A DNA stretch of 64,000 nucleotides from Fuscovulum ytuae (GTDB lineage: Bacteria > Pseudomonadota > Alphaproteobacteria > Rhodobacterales > Rhodobacteraceae), in NCBI RefSeq assembly GCF_029953595.1, contig NZ_CP124535.1, positions 3,579,001 through 3,643,000 on the forward strand, read 5' to 3'. Under the pieces are notes generated by a model. It saw only the letters and a program-made list of their open reading frames with translations, was not told the origin of the DNA and did no database searches. The translations under genes were made by a program, and so were the position numbers. Below, one piece after another: positions 35,161 to 43,442 of this stretch; within the stretch, counting starts at the first letter, position 1; each line of letters opens with the position of its first letter.

Positions 35161-35925
35161 ATGGACCACCGAATGAACGACAATACGAAACCGGCCTTCT
35201 CTGTCTTTGATTGGCGCTCTCAGGTTGGTGCACTTGCAGAGCAACGCGTCCTGCACGTCGCGCCAGATGTCCTGGATTCTGGGATTGGTGACTGGTTCGC
35301 CGAAACCTACATGAGGCCATGGGTCGGTGAAGTCGCGAGCAGCGACCGGCCAGACCGTTTCCGGACGTTGATGCGTGCCACGCTGTATCTTTGCGCGTCT
35401 GAAAAGCCGCTTCTGTGGCCGGACGCCCGCCCACACGGCCTCCCTTCCGCGCCACCCGAAAACCCGCTCTACCGTCGCTGTGTCCGTGTTCTCTCGATGG
35501 TCCACGAACTGCACAAGGCGGGCTACCAGCGCATCAGGATTCTTCCCATGCTTTCGCCGAGTGGCTGCTACTGGCGCGGCGTCATCACCTTTGCCGATAA
35601 TGTGGCCCAAGACGGCTACAGGATCCTTCGCGAAGAAGAGGAAATGGTCGCCCGCTACACTTCGGGTCAGGACAACGAATACTTCGGCTGGAAGGACGCC
35701 TCGAACGCTTCCGCAAGGGATCTGGCGCGCCTTTTCTTGGAGCGTTTTCCCGATATCTGTCGCAAGGGTGAGGGGCTCGACTGGGCTTACGCAGGATGGC
35801 TCACCGATGTTCTCGGCCATGCGGAACTGGGGGAAGACAAAGGCGGCTTGATCCATCTTATCCAAGACTGGGAAAACGCACCAGAATACATGGCAAGGTG
35901 GACACCCCCGCCCCCGACACGCTGA
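35161..35925 (+). CDS. Unknown protein downstream of hsdS
   Basis: A 254-residue soluble protein that I do not recognise. ATG codons at 35161 and 35173 both open the frame; neither has a good ribosome site, but the gene starts 11 bp after hsdS and translation may be carried over. The sequence is rich in Trp, Arg and acidic residues, with ARYTSGQDNEYFGWKDA and FPDICRKGEGLDWAYAGW as possible conserved blocks. The open frame continues upstream inside hsdS, but that part is out of frame with hsdS and is taken as artefact. Operon position suggests a defence-related accessory. Confidence 0.65.
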   Translation: MDHRMNDNTKPAFSVFDWRSQVGALAEQRVLHVAPDVLDSGIGDWFAETYMRPWVGEVASSDRPDRFRTLMRATLYLCASEKPLLWPDARPHGLPSAPPENPLYRRCVRVLSMVHELHKAGYQRIRILPMLSPSGCYWRGVITFADNVAQDGYRILREEEEMVARYTSGQDNEYFGWKDASNASARDLARLFLERFPDICRKGEGLDWAYAGWLTDVLGHAELGEDKGGLIHLIQDWENAPEYMARWTPPPPTR

Positions 35926-35984
35926 TGCAGCGGGCCGGAATTACCCCGAAAACTGAATTCTCGCAGACGACATAAGGACCACGA

Positions 35985-36923
35985 ATGACTGCATTGCCCG
36001 ACGGAACATCGATGTGGATGCGCTCTTTCTATGGGTTCGGTCCCGAGGAAGACGGTTATGCAGGATGGACCCAGGAAAGTGGGCGCGACCATATTCTGAA
36101 GACGATCAAGGACGGTGATCTGTTGATGATCTACGGTGCTGGATCGAGGGAAACCGAGAAGACCCTTCGATCCTACGTGCTCGGCTTTCTTCAGGTCGAT
36201 GCTACACCTATCCGAGACTATGAGAAATCCTCTGAAGAAAGCTTGAAGCGTAAGGCGAGCCGTGGTTGGGCCGAGAAATGGAGTTATGCCATTCCGGTTC
36301 GGCGGGCCTGGCGGTGCGACGAGAAGCTTATGATCCGAACCGTCGCCTTCCGCACGTATCGGCCGGAAGCAGGACAGGCGCTTGGTGTCTGGGGTGCGGC
36401 GCTGGACGAAGATGAGATCGCCAAGGCTCTCAAAATCCGAGTTACAGAAGTGAATGTCTTCGGCGCGCCGCCCGCTGCGCCCACTGGACTGACGAAACAG
36501 GCATTTGCTGAAGAATTCCGTCCTTCCCGTGCCTTTCCGGGAAGCTTTGGGACAAAGACGGTTACGACGACAGATGGAACGACATTCCTTTATCTTGCGC
36601 GTTTTGACGGGGATGGACACGCGTTGATCGGCAAGCCGGCATCTATCGGAAGCAAGTCTTTCGCATTCAAAATCGGGGTATCCAACGATGTTGGCGCTCG
36701 TCTTGCTCAGCTGAACGCAGGGATACCCCCAGTAGCAAAGGGGCGTTGGGTTGTTCACATGCAGGCGGAGTATGCGGATCGCGCTTCGGCCGAGGCTGTC
36801 GAACTGGAATTCAAGACAAAGAGCAACGGACGTCTTGAAAGCCTTGGCAAAGAATTCTTCTGGGGTTCGGATATGGATGCGATGATGCTGTTCTGCCGAA
36901 TGGCCGGTGTCTCGCGGTTCTAG
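35985..36923 (+). CDS. Predicted two-domain protein: PUA/EVE-like N-half and GIY-YIG-like C-half
   Basis: A 312-residue protein. Residues of about 30-115 (ILKTIKDGDLLMIYG, LGFLQVDATPIRD, WAEKWSYAIPVRRAWR) have the look of a PUA/EVE-type fold, a class known to read modified bases. Residues of about 200-285 (FLYLARF, FAFKIGVSNDVGARLAQLN, AEAVELEF) resemble a GIY-YIG-superfamily nuclease of the T5orf172 kind, with FLYL and KIGVS at 201-204 and 229-233, Arg239 and a downstream Glu. If correct, this is a modification-dependent restriction enzyme next to a type I system. The domain calls are by eye and need a profile search. Confidence 0.6.
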   Translation: MTALPDGTSMWMRSFYGFGPEEDGYAGWTQESGRDHILKTIKDGDLLMIYGAGSRETEKTLRSYVLGFLQVDATPIRDYEKSSEESLKRKASRGWAEKWSYAIPVRRAWRCDEKLMIRTVAFRTYRPEAGQALGVWGAALDEDEIAKALKIRVTEVNVFGAPPAAPTGLTKQAFAEEFRPSRAFPGSFGTKTVTTTDGTTFLYLARFDGDGHALIGKPASIGSKSFAFKIGVSNDVGARLAQLNAGIPPVAKGRWVVHMQAEYADRASAEAVELEFKTKSNGRLESLGKEFFWGSDMDAMMLFCRMAGVSRF

Positions 36924-36998
36924 GAAGCTTCATGCCCATCTCACACGCCGTTTAGACCGTCAGCAAAGCCCCCTGCGAGGTGCGATAAGGCATTCTGA

Positions 36999-37160
36999 AT
37001 CGAATGGAAATTGGATGCCATCACGTGGCAGGACCTGACTATGCTCGGCGAGGCCTTGTAGAAGAAGTTGAAGTGGGATCGGTTGGGGGATCAATGCTTT
37101 ATCAAGTTGCTCAATGGCTTCGTCGTGCGGGTCTATGATTATTTCGCTGCGGTAGATTGA
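36999..37160 (+). pseudogene. Possible broken gene remnant with an internal TAG
   Basis: One + strand frame reads as a plausible soluble protein, IEWKLDAITWQDLTMLGEAL, then a TAG, then KKLKWDRLGDQCFIKLLNGF and a further segment to a TGA at 37158-37160. It looks like a decayed C-terminus interrupted by one stop. A 72-codon frame on the minus strand across the same DNA (36960-37178) also looks protein-like, so the assignment is uncertain. Confidence 0.25.
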
Positions 37161-37187
37161 TTTTCCGTGTCGAATCAAAGGGGGCGA

Positions 37188-37598
37188 TCACGGCGCGAGT
37201 TGGCGCAAAACCGACCGCAGTTGAGCCGCATTTTCGATCTCGAAGCGCACCAGATCCGAGTTCGCCAGTTCTCGCATCTGACGCAGCGCGGCATGTCGCC
37301 CATAGATTGGTCGACCTTTCTCATCCGTTGCGGCGTAAAGGTCTGCCGCTGGATAGTCGCGCCTACTCAACCCAAGATGTTCGATGGACGCAGCATGTTC
37401 CGCGTGCATCCATAGATTTGCAGGTGAGGTGGGTCCCTTTTCGAACATCAGCGCGATGCGCTCACCCGCTTTGGTGACCAGCACATAGCGAGAAGCAAGT
37501 TTCGTCTGATGTCCGCTCGGATGCATGACGCAAACGGCCTCCAGGACCTCTAGGCACGCATGCTTTAGCGCCGCCCGGGTTTCTCGCCGCTCGCTCAC
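37188..37598 (-). CDS. Small partner protein of the DUF262 restriction gene
   Basis: A 136-residue soluble protein that I cannot assign to a named family. Its 4-bp overlap with the end of the DUF262/HNH gene shows tight coupling. The sequence contains LASRYVLVTKAGERIALMFEKGP and DLYAATDEKGRPIYGRHAALRQM, which suggests a small beta-rich domain followed by a helix. It may be a second subunit of the restriction complex or an immunity factor. No nuclease motif is visible. Confidence 0.65.
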   Translation of the reverse strand: MSERRETRAALKHACLEVLEAVCVMHPSGHQTKLASRYVLVTKAGERIALMFEKGPTSPANLWMHAEHAASIEHLGLSRRDYPAADLYAATDEKGRPIYGRHAALRQMRELANSDLVRFEIENAAQLRSVLRQLAP

Positions 37599-39364
37599 TG
37601 TGGCCCCTGACCAAGAAGTTCGATCAAGCGCTTGCGTATAAGCTTTTCGCGCTCCTTCACGAATTCCGGCAAGTGCAAGATGTCACACTTATCAAGCCGT
37701 TCGGGGATCATGTGATGGTCATAGAAGTCAAGGCGACGACCTGTGATCCATGAGCGGAAAGGGAGAGCACCCTTCTCTACGTTCTCCTCCGCCCGTAGCA
37801 GTTGCAGGTTTCCAAGACGGTTGACCGAGTCCAGCATCTCTTGGATGCGATATTCGGGGATGTTCCGACCGCGCAGCACGTTTTTCTGCGCTTCTGCCTG
37901 CGGTATGATGTGATCGATATGCCATGTCGATCCGGACCAGTCGATCCCGTGATATAGGAGCGAAAGCGCAAGGAACGTCCGCGGCTTTCCATATTCCCAG
38001 TCAAGGATCGTATCGATCGTGTGAGAGTCGACCTGTGCGATTCGTCCACCCTTCGCCACTGAATCGAAGAGCTTCTGGGACGGAAAGTCGCGTTCGCGCG
38101 CATGGCGCAAGTGATCCCGGATTGCATTACGAGTGATCGTAATCGTCTGGTCCGAGTTGCCCGAGAACGCACCGACCAAAAGACTGTTCAAAAGCCAGTA
38201 GTGCATAGCCGACGCGTTCATCCGCTCGAACTCGGTCGATCCGCGGAAATCGAAATCTGGCGTGTTGTAGAGGTAGTAAGTGATTGGAAGGACTGCGTTC
38301 AGCGAACCTAGATTGTCAGCGACGATCCCGTGCTTGTTGATCAGGCGGAAGGTATTCTCCACTGCGCGCTTGATGCCCGCCCAGTTTCGCTCAATCTCCG
38401 CGATGGCTTCCTTCGTGAAGTTTTTTACGTTGTAGGTCACGTCGAAGTCACAGACGACCAGACTGGCCTTCAGCAGGAAGTCCTTGGTGATTTTGTTTGG
38501 CGCTCCGAGATTTCGGTTAATGTAATCGACGAAGCCAAGGACATCCTCCCTTGCCGATCCCGACGACCACTTCGAGGTGATCATCGACATCAGCAGATCA
38601 GCTTTTGACAGTTTCGTGCCCCCATCGTTCGCGCGAACGAAGATGTCGAGAACTCGATCTGGAGACTGGTCAAGTTCGGTATAGAAGTTTACCGCCTGAT
38701 CTTGCCAGATAACACGATGAAGCTGGCGCAGGTTATCCTCTGCCAACTGCCGACCGTAGTCGTCCACCTTGTCGTGCAGCTCGGATTTGATTTTGGCGAC
38801 AAGTCCCTCAAGGCGTTCATCGCTTTGGTAATCCAGTATCGATCCGACCTTGAACCAGTGGTGACGGGCGTTGTTCATTGGTCGGCGATCATGGAATGCG
38901 AGGCCGTAAGTGATGCCCATTTCAGCCTCATCCTCTTCATCAGACCCGTCCGGATTTTTCAGAAGGTCGATGAAGAGTGTCTTGGCTGACCAGGCCGACG
39001 CATTGGTCGCGCGCGCGCCCTTGGCCTTCTCCATGAACGTGCCACGAAGGCCAATCAGCAGCGATGTGAGGCGCTGCTGCCCATCCAGAACAAGGATGAT
39101 CGAGCGGCCATCTGCACTTGTGGTCTCGTTGCGTGCATCCGGGCGATAGTTTTCAAGGAACTTGTAGCAGCGCACCTCTGCTTTGGTTTCTTCTTCGACG
39201 GACCAGAACATGAAGCTGCTGATGGGATAGCCCTTCAGGAGGGAGTCGAAGAGCGCAATGATTTGGTCCGACGACCACACAAAGGGGCGTTGTATTGCGG
39301 GGAGGAAGTGCGTGCGGTTGACGTCATCGATAATGGAACCGATCGTCGAGGAAGCGTATGCCAT
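37595..39364 (-). CDS. DUF262 / DUF1524-HNH restriction protein (GmrSD-like)
   Basis: A 589-residue protein with an N-terminal DUF262 (ParB/Srx-like) domain, LPAIQRPFVWS and DGQQR at 94-98, and a C-terminal HNH nuclease of DUF1524 type at about 480-540 (WHIDHIIPQ, then NRLGNLQLLRAEEN). This is the arrangement of GmrSD and related type IV enzymes, in which NTP-dependent DUF262 activity controls cleavage of modified phage DNA. It is the first gene of a two-gene operon. An XRE regulator with two inverted repeats lies divergent from it, 301 bp away, and probably controls it. Confidence 0.9.
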   Translation of the reverse strand: MAYASSTIGSIIDDVNRTHFLPAIQRPFVWSSDQIIALFDSLLKGYPISSFMFWSVEEETKAEVRCYKFLENYRPDARNETTSADGRSIILVLDGQQRLTSLLIGLRGTFMEKAKGARATNASAWSAKTLFIDLLKNPDGSDEEDEAEMGITYGLAFHDRRPMNNARHHWFKVGSILDYQSDERLEGLVAKIKSELHDKVDDYGRQLAEDNLRQLHRVIWQDQAVNFYTELDQSPDRVLDIFVRANDGGTKLSKADLLMSMITSKWSSGSAREDVLGFVDYINRNLGAPNKITKDFLLKASLVVCDFDVTYNVKNFTKEAIAEIERNWAGIKRAVENTFRLINKHGIVADNLGSLNAVLPITYYLYNTPDFDFRGSTEFERMNASAMHYWLLNSLLVGAFSGNSDQTITITRNAIRDHLRHARERDFPSQKLFDSVAKGGRIAQVDSHTIDTILDWEYGKPRTFLALSLLYHGIDWSGSTWHIDHIIPQAEAQKNVLRGRNIPEYRIQEMLDSVNRLGNLQLLRAEENVEKGALPFRSWITGRRLDFYDHHMIPERLDKCDILHLPEFVKEREKLIRKRLIELLGQGPQ

Positions 39365-39665
39365 GGTGTCTATCTGCTTGCGGTGAGAACGTTCGTGCTG
39401 AAACCACGCCGAGGCTACGGCGGTTCACAGATCGTCTCAAGTGGGGGTTGCGAACTGGGTGTCAGTATCTTGCAAGCAAAATAGCGGGTCCTGCTCTGGC
39501 ACATTTTGCCGTGACCCTATCCGTGCTGTTTTCCATGATAAGCGGCAACTTATCTAACCTTTTCAAAATCTAAGCAGACAGGTTTCAGGCTGCAGAAGCT
39601 TTCGTCGACCCCCACGAACAACTGTTCGTGGTCGTCTGTCAATCCTTCCGGCACCGAATTCACGC
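39365..39665. other. Divergent regulatory region between DUF262 operon and XRE gene
   Basis: This 301-bp stretch has no credible gene. It should hold the promoters for both directions. Its XRE-proximal end carries the two strong inverted repeats listed separately, at 39612-39631 and 39656-39682. Confidence 0.6.
39612..39631. promoter_or_regulatory. Inverted repeat CCACGAACA-AC-TGTTCGTGG, candidate operator
   Basis: Perfect 9-bp arms with a 2-bp spacer, 35 bp before the XRE start codon. The size suits binding by an HTH_XRE dimer. Confidence 0.6.
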
Positions 39666-39682
39666 ATGGAGCGCGTGAATTC
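39656..39682. promoter_or_regulatory. Inverted repeat straddling the XRE start codon, candidate autoregulatory site
   Basis: Perfect 10-bp arms GAATTCACGC and GCGTGAATTC are separated by 7 bp, and the spacer begins with the ATG of the XRE gene. Binding, or the matching RNA hairpin, would block expression of the regulator itself. Confidence 0.55.
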
Positions 39683-39908
39683 AGATCTGGTTCGGGCCTT
39701 CGCCAAAGCGCTGACGGAAGCGCGGGCCGAGGCGGGTATTTCGCAGGAGCTCCTTGCGGAACGAGCGAACATTTCGACCCGGCATGTCAGCTACCTTGAG
39801 AATGGTGCGCGGCAGCCCACACTTACGATTTTTCAGGCACTGTGCGTCGGTTTGGGAATACCGATGAGCGATCTTGTCCGGCGTGTCGAAGACTGCCTGA
39901 AATCGTAA
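39666..39908 (+). CDS. HTH XRE-family regulator
   Basis: An 80-residue helix-turn-helix protein: ARAEAGISQELLAERANISTRHVSYLENGARQPTL contains the Cro/C1-type HTH (about residues 18-55). It is the size of controller (C) proteins that time expression of restriction genes. Two inverted repeats overlap or precede its start, which suggests autoregulation. The divergent DUF262 restriction operon is the obvious target. It converges on the DUF927 gene. Confidence 0.88.
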   Translation: MERVNSDLVRAFAKALTEARAEAGISQELLAERANISTRHVSYLENGARQPTLTIFQALCVGLGIPMSDLVRRVEDCLKS

Positions 39909-40003
39909 ATCACTGCTTAGTTCACAGGCGATACTTCAAGACGCTCATAATCTTGGTCGATGACGAACATGGTGTCGGCAGCCGGCTCGTGTCGCTGCCT
40001 TGC

Positions 40004-41710
40004 CTATGTCGTAAGTGCAATCAACCGCTCGGACACTACCGTGTAGAGCCGCGGCCGGCCCGGAATCGAACGAGGAGACTTGCGCGTAAACCTCGTGCCG
40101 CCGTCAGACATGAGCACCCCAATGTCGAGCAGGGATTTTGCAGCTGCGGTGGCATCGACTCCCGGAAAGATCGTCATCCAAGTCGTGGACGGGAGGTAAA
40201 AGCGCTGAGCATCGAACCAGCCAAGTGCATCATCGCGCACGGTGCAACTCGCGTCGAGATCGACGAAGGTATTCTGGTTCGCAGCTAAGAAGATGCCCAA
40301 GTGCTTCAGAAATTCCGCACCATTTTCAAACTTATCCGTGTAGCGGCGCTCGAACCAGTCAACGAATGCTTCCTTTGCGGCTGATGTCACTTCAGCAGGA
40401 TTCCAGCCTGTCAGTCCCCATTTGGTGGCAAGCATGCCAGCAACCGCAATCACTGCAAACACATGTGCAACCCGTTCCACCTGCCCATCAGTTACTGCGT
40501 GCAAAGAATTCATCCACGTCCGCGTGAGCTTGTTTGCAAGCGAGCTAATCGTGGGCAGACTTCCCTTGCGGATCGTTTCAACCAGTGCCTTGGTGAACTC
40601 TACCCCAACAGCCCCATGGAATTTCTGGCAGTTCGCCTGAATCAGGTGCGTAAAGGAAGCAGCGTCAGGGACCCCATCCGTTTTATCGAAAGCACCGAAC
40701 CGGCGGTTGTCCGCCACAACATCGATGAGACGAACCTCGTGTCCTGCACGAACGCCGAGACGTCCTTCGGTGAGTTTTTCCTGAACACTGATTTCGCCAG
40801 ACGAAATGATGGCGAGACGCCACTTGTGGGTGTCTGCGATTGTCCCGTCTCTGGTCATGCGAGTCTTTCCCATGCCGTTTGCAAGCATATAGATCGCTGC
40901 ATGCAAATCAGACGGACTGATTTCGGCAATCTCGTCGAGCGGCAGAAGCATGTCGTTCATGGCCGGTGCGATCGCCTCCAAACCATTGGCCGTTGCCCGC
41001 CACTGGCTCACCTGGTCCCTGCTCCCCCAGACGGAGGCTGCAAGAGAGAGCAGGGTCGTTTTCCCAGTCGAAGAAGCACCACGGAAATGCAGCCCTCCAC
41101 CATGAAGGCCCAAGGGCCTCAGGAGCGGGCCGGAGAAGGCCAGAGAAGCCGCCAGAAGCATCATTGGGTTGCCACTGCACAGTGCCCCTACATTGACCTT
41201 CCAGTCCTCTGCGCTACCCTTCACGGCGACGGATGCGCCGAGGCCGCTATCGTTGCAGGACGTGCTGGCGGTCAGGTCTCCGATAACCGTTTTCCCAGCG
41301 ATGAAACTTGAATAGTGATGGTCGAGCCAACCCGAATGATCTGCAAGGACAATGTGGTCAGAAGGTCTGGCAGCTTTCAGGAAGTCGATCAGAAGATTGA
41401 CGGAATTCTTGTCCGGCGCCAGTTCAAGCCCATGGTCGAGCAGGCGGCTGACTACATCCTTCGGCTTACTGAAGAGTTCCGAGCGTCCCACACGTATCTG
41501 ATGCACGGTGCCATCATCGGCCTTTACTGACACAATCTGCCCCCATTTCTTTCCGGTGGGATCAGCAAATTTGCACTGAACCCAGATCGGCGAGCAGATG
41601 AAGATCGGGTCCGCAGTCGCGCCAGGTGATCCTTCGAAAAGGCCCTGTTCAAGGAGCATAAAACCGTGCGGGAGTTCGATGTCCTGCGGCAAGTTGAGTT
41701 CGTTGGTCAT
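40004..41710 (-). CDS. DUF927-domain ATPase (mobile-element primase/helicase-like)
   Basis: A 568-residue protein with a DUF927 domain, usually found in plasmids, phages and integrated elements near replication genes. The P-loop is GASSTGKT at 211-218, followed by LLPLDEIAE (acidic Walker B) and RLAIISSGE. The ATG at 41710 has AAAGGAA upstream; an upstream ATG at 41761 lacks support. Genes before it encode an HUH Rep-like protein and two small unknown proteins in the same direction, making a coherent mobile-element block. A DNA-unwinding or primase-helper role is inferred. Confidence 0.82.
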   Translation of the reverse strand: MTNELNLPQDIELPHGFMLLEQGLFEGSPGATADPIFICSPIWVQCKFADPTGKKWGQIVSVKADDGTVHQIRVGRSELFSKPKDVVSRLLDHGLELAPDKNSVNLLIDFLKAARPSDHIVLADHSGWLDHHYSSFIAGKTVIGDLTASTSCNDSGLGASVAVKGSAEDWKVNVGALCSGNPMMLLAASLAFSGPLLRPLGLHGGGLHFRGASSTGKTTLLSLAASVWGSRDQVSQWRATANGLEAIAPAMNDMLLPLDEIAEISPSDLHAAIYMLANGMGKTRMTRDGTIADTHKWRLAIISSGEISVQEKLTEGRLGVRAGHEVRLIDVVADNRRFGAFDKTDGVPDAASFTHLIQANCQKFHGAVGVEFTKALVETIRKGSLPTISSLANKLTRTWMNSLHAVTDGQVERVAHVFAVIAVAGMLATKWGLTGWNPAEVTSAAKEAFVDWFERRYTDKFENGAEFLKHLGIFLAANQNTFVDLDASCTVRDDALGWFDAQRFYLPSTTWMTIFPGVDATAAAKSLLDIGVLMSDGGTRFTRKSPRSIPGRPRLYTVVSERLIALTT

Positions 41711-41817
41711 TTTGGTTCCTTTCTGAAAATGCGCCTCAAGCAGGCAGCAGGGGTTGATCACGGCCGGAAGACCGTGGGTCGGGGTGACAAGAAGTGAGTG
41801 GCTGGTGGTGGTCCCAC

Positions 41818-41831
41818 GGTCCCGCGGGACC
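41818..41831. repeat. Perfect 14-bp palindrome GGTCCCGCGGGACC
   Basis: It sits in the 213-bp space between the HUH Rep-like gene and the DUF927 gene, preceded by a further GGTCCCAC copy of the half-site. It could be a replication nick/hairpin site, a terminator or an operator. Confidence 0.4.
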
Positions 41832-41910
41832 AGTCGGACAGTCAGTAACGCGAGCTATTGGGACAGAAGGAGTGCACGGTAAGAAATGCCGCAGCCAGGT
41901 CCCAAGTCCC

Positions 41911-41926
41911 TGATCACGTGTGATCA
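41911..41926. repeat. Inverted repeat TGATCAC-GT-GTGATCA overlapping the Rep-like stop codon
   Basis: Perfect 7-bp arms with a 2-bp spacer. It covers the stop codon of the HUH Rep-like gene. Too short for a strong terminator; a protein-binding site is more likely. Confidence 0.4.
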
Positions 41927-42529
41927 GATGACGTTAGATTTTGGAGGCATGTCGAAGTTCGCAGGGTTATGAAGTGCCAGTCTCTTGGCCTCGTAATCCT
42001 CGCGCACCGCCTGCGTCATTCTCTGGGAAACGAACCAGAGTTCCTTCTTATTCGCGAGTTTAAGGAGTTTGCGTGTGTGCGCCTGATCTTTGAGCAGGTA
42101 GTCTAGCCAGCCTTCGGCGTTAGAGATTTCCTTCGCGAAAAACTGTCGCGAACCGGAATGACCTTCGATGTAGCCAACCGCAGAACGCATAGCCGTCTGG
42201 ATCCGTTCAAGAGAACAACCGCGCGGGATGATGACACCGTGCAGGTGAAGAACATCACCGGGCCGAGTGGCTTCGAGCGTCAGGACCAAAGGCAGATGCT
42301 GAAGATCCACTGAACGCAGCATCGCGTTCATCCTCTTGCGGATGGTTTCGATGGGCTTTTCTTGCGCCTTGAGCAATTTCTGCGTTCTTTCGGGCATCTT
42401 CAGCGTAATGGCGAAAGCCTCGTTCTTTCCCGCGAACAAGATAGCCTCCTTGATCTTCTCTGATCTGTCCAAGCTGGACCAGGGGGGCATGCGAGGGGAG
42501 TGACGCCGTGAAATGAGAGGGTGTGGCAT
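41924..42529 (-). CDS. HUH-type replication-initiator-like protein
   Basis: A 201-residue protein with the three motifs of HUH endonucleases: motif 1 LPLVLTLE (about 79-86), the HUH element LHLHGVI with His95 and His97, and the YxxK element YLLKD with Tyr144 and Lys147 as the presumed nicking tyrosine and its lysine. This suits a small phage- or plasmid-type rolling-circle initiator. The ATG at 42529 has AAGGAAG upstream; a longer frame from 42646 is not supported. Followed by DUF927, it marks an integrated or decayed replicon inside the defence island. The family is inferred by motif only. Confidence 0.65.
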   Translation of the reverse strand: MPHPLISRRHSPRMPPWSSLDRSEKIKEAILFAGKNEAFAITLKMPERTQKLLKAQEKPIETIRKRMNAMLRSVDLQHLPLVLTLEATRPGDVLHLHGVIIPRGCSLERIQTAMRSAVGYIEGHSGSRQFFAKEISNAEGWLDYLLKDQAHTRKLLKLANKKELWFVSQRMTQAVREDYEAKRLALHNPANFDMPPKSNVI

Positions 42530-42760
42530 GGGTGTGAGCTTCCTTTCGGCATAGGTTGTTGGTGTCCGCCTATAGGGCGACTGCATGTGTGGGACTGAGG
42601 CAGGTGGGTGGATGGGTGCACTAAACAAGAACGGCCGAACTGGCATCTAAGTGCTTGTTGATTAAGTCGAATAACGTCTTGTTTGCCCTTCAGATACTGG
42701 ATGTTTTTCATCTGACGAGTTCAGGACCTGTCAGCTCGGACGGCCGCGCGCGGGTGGTCG

Positions 42761-43249
42761 TCAGTGCTCAAAGGCAGATTTGATCAGATGGGCCGCGAGT
42801 TCGTCCGGGTCGCCGTCTTCAATAGGGGCTATCACAACCGTGTTTTCGCTGCGGACGGCCAAGTTTCGTCCCAGATCAGCGGCGATGGCGAGTTTCATCG
42901 GCTTGGAAGGTTCTTCAATCAACCAGACCTTCTCGGACATGTCCCGACGTCCTCGCCAGAGTTCGCAAACCCTAAGGAGCTCGTTTCCAAGTGCGATAAG
43001 ATTATGTGCCTGTGCATGCAAATCCACCAGAACCCGTGCGTCGGTCTTGGCCCTGCGAAACTCTGAATCAACGAGCTTGCCGCCGAACCGATGAGCCTTT
43101 TCGTGACCGCGCTCCGATTCATCCAAAAGCTTGATTACAGCGGCGGCGGCTTTCAGATCGGGGAAGTGGGCACGCCTTGCATGGAGGATCTTCCTTAAAA
43201 TGGCGGGAGTGCGGGTGAGTTTCTTGCGACGGCGAATAGTGTATTTCAT
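42761..43249 (-). CDS. Unknown basic protein of the mobile-element block
   Basis: A 162-residue protein with a very basic N-terminus (MKYTIRRRKKLTRTP) and a mainly helical prediction. The ribosome site AAGGAAA lies before the ATG. I recognise no family. It lies in the same direction as the HUH Rep-like gene, 231 bp upstream of it, so it may belong to the same replicon as a DNA-binding or partner protein. Confidence 0.6.
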   Translation of the reverse strand: MKYTIRRRKKLTRTPAILRKILHARRAHFPDLKAAAAVIKLLDESERGHEKAHRFGGKLVDSEFRRAKTDARVLVDLHAQAHNLIALGNELLRVCELWRGRRDMSEKVWLIEEPSKPMKLAIAADLGRNLAVRSENTVVIAPIEDGDPDELAAHLIKSAFEH

Positions 43250-43442
43250 CTTTTTTCCTTCCAGTTGGATTGAGGGCCACTCTGACGGTCGACCAGTTTT
43301 TGCTGGCCGGCAGTCGCTGTTCCTGTCCCGCGAGTGCTTCGGGCAGGGTCTTCCTGCGGGGCAGGAAATCTGAATCTACGAAGGGAGGGTCAGGCAGCCG
43401 GGAGCTTGCGCTGAAGCAGCTGCCCTGAGTTCGTTCGCAAGC

